In this document: positions 54,301 through 64,000 of the stretch, piece by piece
Layout of the letters: each line of letters opens with the position of its first letter
How positions within the stretch are numbered: position 1 is the first letter of the stretch
From: Purpureocillium takamizusanense
Lineage: Eukaryota > Ascomycota > Sordariomycetes > Hypocreales > Ophiocordycipitaceae
DNA: 64,000 nt
Assembly (NCBI RefSeq): GCF_022605165.1
Contig: NC_063070.1
Span: forward strand, 3,224,001-3,288,000
Reading direction: 5' to 3'
Notes under the pieces: model-generated
Database searches by the model: none
Seen by the model: only the letters and a program-made list of their open reading frames with translations
What the model was told of the DNA's origin: nothing
Made by a program: the position numbers and the translations under genes

Positions 54301-56175
54301 CTCCCACGCGGGATGGTAAAAGGCGTACGAAGCTTGCTTCTCGACTATGGGGCGCTGCTCGTACAGGCCACTGATTTCCGAGATTGCCGTCAGGGCGTTG
54401 AGAAGAATCGCCATGAACAAGACGGATCCTTTGGAGTAGAAGCCGACAGTCGCGTTGGGGGTGCCGAAGAAGATGGAGCCGATGACGAGAGACATGAACA
54501 GGAGCGACAGGATCTGCGTGAGGGTGGCAGATATGTCGTTCCAGATGCGCTGGTACGCGCGCTTGCTCAGGAGGCGCATCTGCATCCAGGTGCTGATGAT
54601 GTAGGGGGACTTGGGTCGGACATGCTTGGCCTGGCGGTAATTCTTTTGCTCGCGGAACTGGGCCACGCTCTCGTGCTGCTGCTCGTGCAGGTAGAGCTTG
54701 TCGTAGTCGTCCATCTCCGACTTCATGGCCTGGTACTCGGGCGACTGGCGCCAGCATCGCTCAAACTCCTCCGGCGTGCGCGGGACCTTGGTCTCCCAGC
54801 CCTCGCGCGCCTGTCTCTCCTGCGGGTTCGTGACTGAGGTGAGGAAATCGCCCGTGGTCTGCCGTTGGGGACAGTGCCAGCCCTGCTTCTCGAAGTAGCG
54901 CTTCGCCTGGCTAGCCGGGCCGAAGTAAATCTGCCGGCCCTCGTAGAGGACCGTGGCCTTGTCGAAGAGGTCGTAGATGGACTGGCTGGCCTGATAGATG
55001 GCGACGCAGTTGGTCTGGTCGCCAACGTCGCAGATGAGGCGCAGAGACTGCACGAACTTGAAGGCCGTCGCCGAGTCGAGCCCTCGCGTGCTGTTGTCCC
55101 AGCAGGCGAACGGGCTGCCAGCCAGGACCATCTCGGCGAGACTCACACGCTTGCGCTCGCCGCCAGACACGCCGCGGATGAAGTCGTTGCCGACCTTGGT
55201 GTTGTACGTGTGACTCAAGCCGATGGCGGCCATGACGACCTGTGCGATGTAGCGGCAGTACTCGGCGCGGGACATGCCTTGGATGCGGTGGGAGGGGGTC
55301 CGGACCGAGGCGGCAAACTCGAGCGTCTGCCCGACGGTGAGGTGCGGGAAGTGCTTGTCGACTTCCTGATTGTAGACGGTCTCGCCCTTGAACTCGCGCT
55401 GCATCTGCTTGAGCGGGATGCCGTTGTAGTGGATGACCGACTTGGAGCCGAGCTCGAGCCCTTCGAGCTCGCCGCAGAGAGTCTTGAGCAGGGTGCTGCA
55501 GCCGGATCCGGGACGGCCCAGCACGACGAGAAGCTCGCCGCTCTTGACGGCGCCCTCGAAGCCATGCAGGATCTGCTTGGGCTCCTTCTTGCCGAAGCTG
55601 AAGAGCTCCCCCAGCCTCGCCGGGGCCAGCAGGTAGGAGCCGACCGTCTGCTGGAGCTGCAGCGCCGAGCCGGAGCCGAAGACGTCGAGGTTCCGAAAAG
55701 CGACGCCGGTGCGCCGAGCCTCGACTCCCTCCGCCTGGAGCTGGTCGACGAAGCGACGGAGCCACTTGGAGATGTCAAAGCTGCTGTGTTCGGGGTCCAG
55801 TGAGGACTCGTACGCCTCCGTTCCTGTGAGTACCTGCGTCAAGCGAGGTTGGTCGCCACCGCCAATGCTAGACCGTCTGCGCGACAGGGCGGTGGCGATT
55901 CGGACCAGCTCGTCCCTATCCTGATTCTCAATCATTCGTGCGCTTTCCAAGCGATGGAGCGGCTGAAATGTCCGCTCGTCGTTGGACGAGTATGAGGACG
56001 AGCTGGGCTCATGAGCCGCTGATGCATCCGTCTCGATCGAGGTTTCATGTTGGGGTTGCGGCGCGCTGGCGCTCGCAATGGGTTGCCCGCCGTGGGTGTT
56101 GTCGTGCTCGCCGACCAGGTCAATGGCATCTTGGCCGCCGCCGCCGGCCGCCGGCTGCTTCTCAGGACTGGACAT
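51337..56175 (-). CDS. PDR-type (ABCG) full-size ABC transporter
   Basis: Exons 56175-54020, 53926-53199, 53121-52184 and 52125-51337 give 1536 residues, the normal size. Order is NBD1-TMD1-NBD2-TMD2 (reverse topology). NBD1 has the PDR-specific degenerate Walker [10 protein letters not shown] (220-228, Cys for Lys) and an intact [10 protein letters not shown] signature; NBD2 has the canonical GVSGAGKTT (about 910) with the degenerate [12 protein letters not shown] signature. This asymmetry is normal for Pdr5/Cdr1 relatives. TMD2 carries the PDR extracellular loop with [11 protein letters not shown]. The Ser-rich N-terminus may be phosphorylated. A plasma-membrane efflux pump for azoles, toxicants or metabolites; all catalytic parts are intact, unlike the ABCC remnant at 12.7-17.1 kb. 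Confidence 0.96.
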
Positions 56176-57836
56176 GGTGGTTTGTGATGGCCCTTTCCAG
56201 AGAGAAAAATCTCCCATACAACGGCCTTGTCTCGTCCAGCACACATACGAAAGTACAGACAGCACCAAACTCCCCTGGGCGCGGGAGCAGGAGACCTCAA
56301 TTTAATATGAGCAAGAGGTACGAGAACTGGATTCATCCACAGGATGCCTAGCTCCAACCTTGTTTGTCCCATTCTGACGGCATTGGGCCAGTCCCCAGTC
56401 GAGCCCTACGGTACGGCGTCCCTGATGGGGTGGAGTTTGACAGGCCGGACTTGATGGGACCCCGGGGACTCCGGAAGCGGCGTCATTGCCCAGCCCAGTC
56501 AGTCAGTCCCTTTCAGCCCAGCAGCGCAGCTCCAGCGCGCGTGCAGTCAAAATTTTGGGCCAAAGCTGATTTCATGCACACAGCCCCCTTTCTGCCTCCA
56601 GTCGCCTTGGTCGTCCTCCGTCTGGAGGGTATGATGATGGGCATGGCTGGCATGGATAACAAACGGCCAGGGGCGAGGTCACTTGGGTATGTACGTACCA
56701 TTGTCGAGTCCTTCTGGCATGTGATTGTCTCATTACGATTCACGAACGGGCAAGCAATCACTCACCCTTGCCGCCTGGCTGCTGGAGCTTGTGCGGGACT
56801 CGGATCCGCGTTCCCACTTTTTGGCGTCTTGGTGTGCTCGGGAACTGGGACCGAGCTAGCGAAACCTTGCAGTGCCGCCGGGAGTCGGGCGAAACGGAGA
56901 ATACGCAGTTACCGACTGGCCGGCACTTTGTATTTTCAGCAGGTGCGTGGCCGGCGGCGGGGAGAGCCAGCCACGAGTGTGGCTTGAAGAAGCGCGGTTG
57001 TTGATGAATCGTTGGCCGTCGCGCGGCAGAGTCTGGGCTGAAAATCGCAGTACGTAGTTTGTATCAAGATAAAGAGTCCCATGGTTCCGATTTAATGACG
57101 ACAACGGACCTTGCTTGCGATGATATTGCGTCTGTTTTGATGTGGCTTACCTGGTACGTTGAGCAAGCAAGGTCGCAACGGTGATGGTCTTGAGTGCGCC
57201 ATAACGCCAACTCGCTACCCCTACGGTATATTTGGTAGCTCAGCTTGCCGTAGCTCCAAACTCTATAACGCGTGACCTTGGCCAACGCACGCAGCCATCG
57301 TCTGTGGTGCGCTGTCACTGTCAGAGCCAGAGCCACAACTCAATTCAATAATCGCCAACGCCCAACAAGGCATCTTCAAAAACGGCCATGGCCTTGTGCT
57401 TTTGGAAAGGCCGTTACTGCCGGGTAGGGAGAGTCGTCGCGTGGCCCAAAAAAAAAAAGCCGTCTGCGAGCAAACCCACGCGCGTCCATCGCCACCTTTT
57501 TTTTCTTGGCTTCTTCGCTTGTCCAGGCGCGGCGGATCCCTGCAATCCCCCGTTGCCGGCGTCGGGAATTGGTCTGGCGCCGACTGTCACGTCACTGCTG
57601 TCAGAGAGGCACATGTACTAACGTTACCTCCTAGTCAATTAAGCCTGCTGGTGGCTCCACGCACACCACCGTCGCCTTGACTGAACTCTCCGCCGCGCCC
57701 CGTCCCATGCACATTGATGATGAACCGCCTTTCATTGACTTTTTGCTCTAGTTATTACTGTACCTACCCACTATAGTAACTCCCGCCGCCGCTTTCCCGC
57801 TACACCGGGCGCAAGACCCCCGAGCTTCCTCCCGAG
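56176..57836. other. Divergent intergenic region (PDR transporter / HET gene)
   Basis: 1.66 kb holding both promoters; no CCGCGG element was seen here. Open frames are short and unsupported. A poly-A run lies at about 57450. Confidence 0.45.
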
Positions 57837-60151
57837 ATGGCCCCGGTCCCTCCTCCTCCTCGGGGTACAAACACGGACCCTGAGCAACATAGACCGTGCC
57901 GGGCCTGCAACCACCCCCGACCCCCGAATGGCTCCCGGGCCTCTGTTATTACCAGCCTCGGCAGCATGGCCGATGCGGGCCGCGCAGGATGCGTCACATG
58001 CTCCGTCCTCTCCTGCGGACTGGCCCGTGTCCTGGCTCATCAGGATGGAGCTGATTTGCCGGCGGCGGCGGCGGCACCCCTGAAGGAAGGTGATGATCTG
58101 CTACGTATCGACTTCAACGCGGTGGCCTCTGGCCCGAGCTTGGGCATGTTTGTTTTCTCACGCGGGCTGCCTATCTCTGTTTTCGCCCCGCCCGGATCTT
58201 CAAGTGAGATAAGACCCCTTGAACAACCCCTTAGTATCAGGACGTACATAGTCCGTCGCCCGGGCATTTTGATTGCTGCGGGCCCCGGACTTTTGCGTGC
58301 CGCCGTCAGCCATTCAACTTGTTCATGATGGCCGCCGCCGCCGTCTGGTGACGATGCGCCCAGTCGTCGGGAAGCCCGAACCCAGCTAACAACAACTCTG
58401 CACTACTGCTTTTCGTAGACTCCTCTTGGCTCGCGAGCACGTTTCCCGATGTGTCGGTCGGGTTTGACGTCCCAGCCGGCACCGCCACCGACGCGAGCTT
58501 GGCATGGGCGCGCAAGTGCCTGTCGCGGTGCCTCGAGTCCCATGCGACATGCCGCCGCTCCCGTCTCCCGGCGCCAGGCGGCCGGGCGCAACGCATGCTC
58601 GATATCGGCACCCGGGACGGCGACCCGGTGCGCCTTGTAGAGCAAAGCGACGACGGCGACGACGACGATGAGGGGGCGCACTACCCCGAGTACGTTTGTC
58701 TCAGCCACCGCTGGGGCAGCAGCCGCGCCGCCGTCCTGCAGACCGTCTCTTCCAACCTGAGCCAACACTCCAAAGGAATCCCTTGGTCGGCGTTGCCTCA
58801 GACATATCGCGAAACCATACTATTCGTGCGAAGGCTGGGCGTCAGGCGCCTCTGGATTGATAGCCTGTGCATCGTCCAAGATGATGCGCATGATTGGAGG
58901 CAGGAGTCAAGCAAGATGGGAACTATATTCAATCATGCCCTTGTGGTTGTTGCCGCATCGAGGTCCGCCGACGTCGAGGACGGCCTCTTTGCGGTCTGTG
59001 GCCCGCCGTTTGAAGCCCACCACCTGAAGCTTCCGCTCGCCGAGGACGCCACCGAAGCAATCTGCTTCCGGCGCTCCCTCGCCCATATTCCGGGGTACAT
59101 GGACCAGAGACTCGGCGCGAGGCCCGATCTTCCAACGCTCACCCGCGGGTGGATATTCCAAGAACGCTTCCTGTCGCCGCGCGTCCTGCACTTTGGGCCG
59201 CAAGAGCTCTTCTGGGAGTGCCTCGAGGCCAGCTACTGTCAATGCACGTGTGGAGACGCTTCGCATGGGACACCGGCTTCCCACAACGAAGCTGGAGTTG
59301 ATCATATATCGCGCCCCAAGACCTTTTTCAGTCGTGACCATTGGCTGACACTCAGCGACACGGAGCTGGACCGATGTTGGCATCGGCTGGTCGAGGAGTA
59401 TTCTACGCTGGACCTCACGTTTGACAGAGACATATTCCCGGCCATTTCGGGCTTGGCCAAGCACTTCCAAAGCGTCGTACAGTCGGAGTACCTAGCCGGC
59501 CTGTGGAAGAAGACGCTCGTCGGCGACCTCCTGTGGCACGTAGAGGGCTTTGTTGTTGGCGCGGGCAGCGACGATGGCGCCCCGGCGCAACGCCCGGCTC
59601 CATGGCGAGCCCCCTCATGGTCTTGGGGCGCCGTCAAGGGCGCCGTCAAATTCGCCGACGCGGCTGCCGGCATAGTGCCTCTCTGTGAGGTATTGGAAGC
59701 CAGTTGTGCGAGCGCAGGCGTGGACAAGACGGGTGAGCTGCTGGACGGCCACCTCAAGCTGCGTGGCAGACTGGCAGCGACAAGAGTCCGCTATGAGGAA
59801 GATGGGGACAACAGCACCGCGGTGAGGCCATGGCAGCTTCTCCGGCTCGATATTGTTGAATCCGCCGTCAATACCACCTGGGCAGACTATGATGTTCGCG
59901 CGGGGCACGATGCTATCCCACACGGCTCGGAGGTGTTTTGCCTGGCGCTGGGCGAGTCGCCCGTTTCCGGTGCCATATACCTCATGATATTGACAGCCGC
60001 AAGTCTCGCTGTGACATGCGAGTCACTCACGTTGAAGCGCATCGGCCTCGTGCAGCTGTCCAAGCCACCATCGCAGGCCGGCGTGAGTGCTGATCTTTGG
60101 CTGCAACGCTTGGGGTTTCCCGAAGAAGTCATGACCATCAAACTAGTGTGA
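57837..60151 (+). CDS. HET-domain (heterokaryon incompatibility) protein
   Basis: Exons 57837-58203 and 58419-60151 (215-nt intron, GTGAGA...CGTAG) give 699 residues. After a Pro-rich start and a region with CRAC and CVTC pairs, the HET domain (PF06985) covers about 214-360: YVCLSHRWG, LPQTYRETI, the RRLWIDSLCIVQDD motif and FNHALVVVAAS, followed by TRGWIFQERFLSPRVLHFG. The C-terminal half holds WRAPSWSWGAVKG, the usual second conserved block. There is no NACHT, WD40 or ankyrin region. HET proteins trigger regulated cell death after fusion of unlike hyphae or act in innate-type recognition; the partner gene is unknown. It is convergent with the double-zinc-cluster regulator, 100 bp apart. Confidence 0.93.
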
Positions 60152-60251
60152 GGCCATGCAGACGGAACGGTGCACTCCCTTGTTATGGGTCACGGGGGCC
60201 AGACAGTTTAGAGCCGAGACGTCAACGACCTGTAATCGCCGCCATGTCGCT

Positions 60252-63200
60252 CTACGTCGCCCACATGGATCCTCGCTGGTCAAACTGGGGCATATACTCC
60301 GCCAGCCCAGCGCCCGGGTCGGCTGGTCCCACGAATGGCACGGGAGCTGCCTGGAACGGTGCCATGGCCGACGCGCCGTTGAAGTCGAAGAAGGCCCCCG
60401 TTCCGTTCCTGTGATCTGCCGGCTCTTCGTACGGATCGAGCAAGGGCGGAAGGCTCATGTACACTTGCAAATCGTCGAAGCTCATGGGAAGCTGGAATGG
60501 CTCCGGCATGGGCATGTTCCGGATGGCATCGGCTTGGTCTTGCGGGTTGTCTGCTGCTCTGTACGCCGGCTCTGCGATGGCTGATGATTCCATTGCAGGC
60601 GTCGGCATGGGCTGGTGCACCTCCGTGTACTCCTCGTCGGCAGCACAACTCCTGTCGGCGCAGTCCGCTCCGCTGGACCGGCTTGCTCGGATCTCTTTGC
60701 GTGCCATGCGGTAGATGGCCAGTGGGTTCAAGACGTACTCTGGCGTAAGAGGACAGGGACTGCCTGGACGGGACGGCCTGGCGTGCCATGGATCGTTAGC
60801 AACGAGTTCCGCGCATGCGATGTCTTCTGACCAGGGTAGCTTACGCATTTCCGGAAGCATTGAAGCGTGCTTCGGGGTCAGCCATCGACAGCTCGAAGCC
60901 CGCCGACTTGGCCAATGCAAGCGCCGCGGTGTGCTGATGCACGGGTAACACCACGTCAGTGAGACGTCCTTAAGCAACGATAGACAGATGACGTACCAAG
61001 GGCTTCGCCAAAGCGAGCAACGGGGTCATCCTGTGCAGGGCCTCAAAGTTGACACTAAGCGCGGCGTTTACCTCGGATGCGAAGCCGTAGTGGTCATGTC
61101 GCGTGCCAGATCCCAAGTGGTTCTTCGCGTAGTGAATCTGGACTCTCGATACGTCATGTGCCACGACACAAAGCCAAGTGTCCGCAAAGGCCTCGGTGCC
61201 ATGATGGAGAGCTTCTTGGAGGACCGAGGAGACGGCCATGCAGTGGTCGAAGCAAGCGTCCTGCACCTGCTGCACAAACTCGTGCTGTTCCGCGGGGAAC
61301 GCGATGGGCGCGCGGATCCGAAAGAGCTCGGCCATGCCGATCCTCGTCAGGTCGCACATGGACTGGTGATATGTGATGTGCAAGAGTATGAGCGCGCCGT
61401 GCTGGCCCGAGACCTTGCGTTTCTGCACCGCCGAGCGACTGAACTTGAGGCTCTCTGGCAGGGAGCTGTACCACGCCTGACACTCTGCCCTCAGGGTTGA
61501 GTATTCCGACTGGTCTACCCATGGCGGTTGCGACTCGTCCAAGTGCTTGACGACCCTAATAAAAGACAGTCAACGGAGTGTCGAGCGACCGTGGTACTCC
61601 AATTTGACATCGGTGGCAGCACCCCTCGCCAGACAGACGTACCGTAAGATCCTCTTGCGGAGGCCCACCATCACAACAAAATGCGCTTCAAGGTCCAGCT
61701 CGCCAGACCTGGTCGTCCTAAAGCTACCGCCTGACGGCAACTGTGGGAGGAGCGTCGCCCTGGGCGTCTCGAGGACGAAGTCGCTTTCGGGCGCGGGCAG
61801 CTGGATGTTGATGTTCTTGTCGTCGAGCATCGTCAGCTCGTCCACGCCGCTCCCCACCCACGAATCCATGACATAGACGCTCCACATGACGCGCCTGCAC
61901 GACTCATACAGCGAGGGCATGACCTTGGCCGGGCTGACGCGGGCGTGGACGACTTGCTGCTCGACGTTGAGCTGGAGCCCCTGCGCGAAGCGGACTGCGA
62001 GCCCGGTGATCATGAATGCGGCGGCGTAGTTGCCGATGCGAAGCTCGTGTTCGTGTAAGAGGACGGCGGCCTAGAGCAACGACGGTCAGTGAGACTGAGT
62101 GCTTGGAGCCGGACGGATAGTGTCCGTGTGTCGTATATTAGTATAACGTTACCATGACTGTGTCTGTAGACGGGCGGTTGATGCTTGCAAAGAGCAGTTG
62201 CTGGGCTCTGCGTGCCCATTGACAGCCTGCGCGCAAGGCGAGCCCCTCGCCTGCCCCCTCCGACGACGATGTCGCAGACGAGGCTGCAAAGAACCTGCCA
62301 CATCATTGGTAACTGATACATCATTGGCAATAATACATGGATGGGGCTCGACGTACTTGGCACCCAGCGCGCAGACAGCCAAGAGGACGACGTTGCTGTT
62401 GCGGCCAGCCTCGCTCTGGTCCTCGATGAACTGCATAAACGACGGGCGATGTATGAAGCCGAAGGATCGAAGCGGATGGACCATTTTAAAGTACAGCTTC
62501 ACAAGTCGGAGGACGTAGGGAAAGGCGGGGAGCTTGTGCGAAAAGAGCCTGTAGAAGGGGTCCGTCAAGTCAGACTGCTGCCCAGCTTGTGTCTGGATGC
62601 CGACTTGGGAGGAACTAGGCTCACGCACCATTCCATCTCTGGAGGGACGCTGCGACCAAGAACTTGTTGGCGCTGCTGCATCTCGGGCGGCGTTTGACGT
62701 CTGGCAACGGGTTGTTGACGCCTGCGCTCAAGTCCCCTCGTGCCCTGCTCATTGTCATCGTCGCTCTCCGAAGCACTCGATCCAGCCCCTCGATGGGCAC
62801 GGGCACCACGAGCGCCATCCCGTGATGCCTCTGTCCCGCATGGCTCATCGTGGGAGCCGCCGGACTGCAGCCTTCGCGCGCGCTTCACCCACCGTGGCGC
62901 CGCCTTGTCGTCGTACTCGCACTTGCGGCTACGCTGGCGGCACCTCTGGCACGCGGGCTGCTCGCCCGAGCAGCGCACCTTGGCGACTCGACACGGACGA
63001 CATGAGCGGAAAGCGCGGTGCCTGCGAAGCTTCTCCGCGGTGACGATGGCGTGTTCTGCGGCGGTGGTGGCTAGCGATGCCGGGCTGCTGCTTCCCTCTG
63101 GTGGCCGGAGGCAGGGTATCTGAAGCCGCTCGCAGTTGGCACAGCCGTTTGGCCGCTCGTCACATTTGACCTATACCGCTACTATGTGAGGATATACCCT

Positions 63201-63461
63201 TCATGCAAGTATATACATACTTGAAAGGAACCGGCTGCCCGTACCTTGCGCGCTCGACAAGTCCCGCATCCTGAGAAACGGAGCACCCCGGGGGTCGTCA
63301 GCAGTAATCACTAGACGGCGGCGCATAGTAGTGGTAGCGCAGTTTGCGCGAATGGAGTCCACTCTGGCATCATCAATCATACCTGTCCTGGACCGTTTCC
63401 CTCTCTCCGCGTTCCCCTCCAGGCTTGCCGGCGACTGCGGCTTCCTTTTGCTACCGTTCAT
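60252..63461 (-). CDS. Transcription factor with two tandem Zn2Cys6 clusters
   Basis: Nine exons: 63461-63383, 63270-63245, 63170-62625, 62577-62357, 62294-62153, 62070-61643, 61555-60997, 60933-60845 and 60759-60252, total 865 residues (the last acceptor could also be at 60778). Cluster 1: C28-x2-C31-x6-C38-x6-C45-x2-C48-x6-C55, split over exons 2 and 3. Cluster 2: C92-x2-C95-x6-C102-x6-C109-x2-C112-x6-C119. Both have the basic residues between the second and third Cys and are complete. A Gln/Arg-rich linker precedes the fungal-specific regulatory domain (about 215-560), which contains SFGFIHRPSF and LHEHELRIGNYAAAFMITGLAVRFAQGL. The acidic/Pro/Met-rich C-terminus may activate. Nuclear; targets unknown. 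Confidence 0.85.
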
Positions 63462-64000
63462 CTTACACGGCTGGTCGTATCTTCAACGTACTGATGAAAT
63501 GGGAGCCCCCCGAAAGTGTGTGGTCGGGGTTAGGCGCTGTCGGCTCGACAAGGCCGTACATGTACGGAGTGAGGAAGCCACCCAGGGGGGGAGGGCGGAG
63601 ACGGACGACAGCAGCAGCGATGGACGGAGGGAGGTCTACTGGGGTGAGGACCAGCCGCCGTCAACTGGGAGCCCTACCTAGCACAGGGAGTTGTTACAAA
63701 CCTTGGTCTCGGGTTCGTCTTGGATCGGAAAAAGTATCATTGTTGGCTGGAGCTGAATGCCTGGGGGGCGAGCCGACCGACGGGTCGAAACGCGACGGGG
63801 GCATCGATACTAATAGGCGACGGCGCCGACGACCTGCCCTCTGGAAATACTCGGCCCCTCGCCTAATCGTTGGCTAGCGAAGCCGATGGGCCCGAATTGT
63901 GGAGGGTTCCAGCCAAACAGATTTGGAGTTGATGGCGCCAACGACAAACGCCATTTCCCCAGACTCTGGGGAAATCAAGGCCATGAGTGAGCCCCGTGGG
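63462..64000. other. Upstream flank of the double-cluster regulator, right end of window
   Basis: About 540 bp with the regulator's promoter. Open frames here overlap without recognisable motifs; no gene supported. Confidence 0.45.

Noticed and set aside
54865..55803. A 312-codon open frame on the + strand
   Set aside because: Antisense to the NBD1 exon of the PDR transporter; composition follows the codon bias of the real gene.

Overview
This is nuclear DNA of a filamentous ascomycete, most likely a Sordariomycete close to Hypocreales (inference). The signs are GC-rich genes with short introns of about 47-112 nt (GT...AG), Zn2Cys6 regulators, a HET-domain gene, RTA1-family membrane proteins, a PDR-type ABC transporter, small secreted cysteine-rich proteins, and AT-rich TA-dense gaps that look like decayed repeats. 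No rRNA, tRNA, CRISPR array or intact transposon was found. Exon limits were read by hand from splice sites, frame continuity and family conservation; every multi-exon model given totals a multiple of three.

Layout. 1-12 kb: 3' end of a gene cut by the window, an RTA1-like gene (-), 3.3 kb without genes, an RWD/CHY zinc-finger protein (+), an RGG/zinc-knuckle protein (-) and a secreted carboxylesterase (-). 12-24 kb: a damaged ABCC transporter (+) with three frameshifts, a second RTA1-like gene (+), a monocarboxylate-permease-like MFS gene (-) and a cytochrome P450 (+). 24.5-31 kb, all on the minus strand: a 2,2-dialkylglycine decarboxylase, an amino-acid permease and a Zn2Cys6 regulator; all three have clustered CCGCGG palindromes upstream. 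31.4-37.4 kb: a second apparent catabolic set, with an Abhydrolase_10-type hydrolase and a Dal5-type MFS permease diverging from a 327-bp promoter, followed by another Zn2Cys6 gene with a CGG-N5-CCG palindrome upstream.

38-51 kb: an F-box protein, an APH-fold kinase, a berberine-bridge-like FAD oxidase, and two secreted cysteine-rich proteins separated by repeat-rich, gene-poor DNA. 51-64 kb: a complete PDR/ABCG transporter (-), a HET-domain gene (+) and, convergent with it, a regulator (-) that has two complete Zn2Cys6 clusters in tandem.

The most interesting content is (1) a probable uptake-decarboxylation-regulation unit for alpha,alpha-dialkylated amino acids such as 2-aminoisobutyrate, the marker residue of peptaibols; (2) the tandem double-Zn2Cys6 regulator; and (3) a Kex2-processed secreted protein built from repeated six-cysteine modules with identical spacing. 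All are read from sequence alone and untested.
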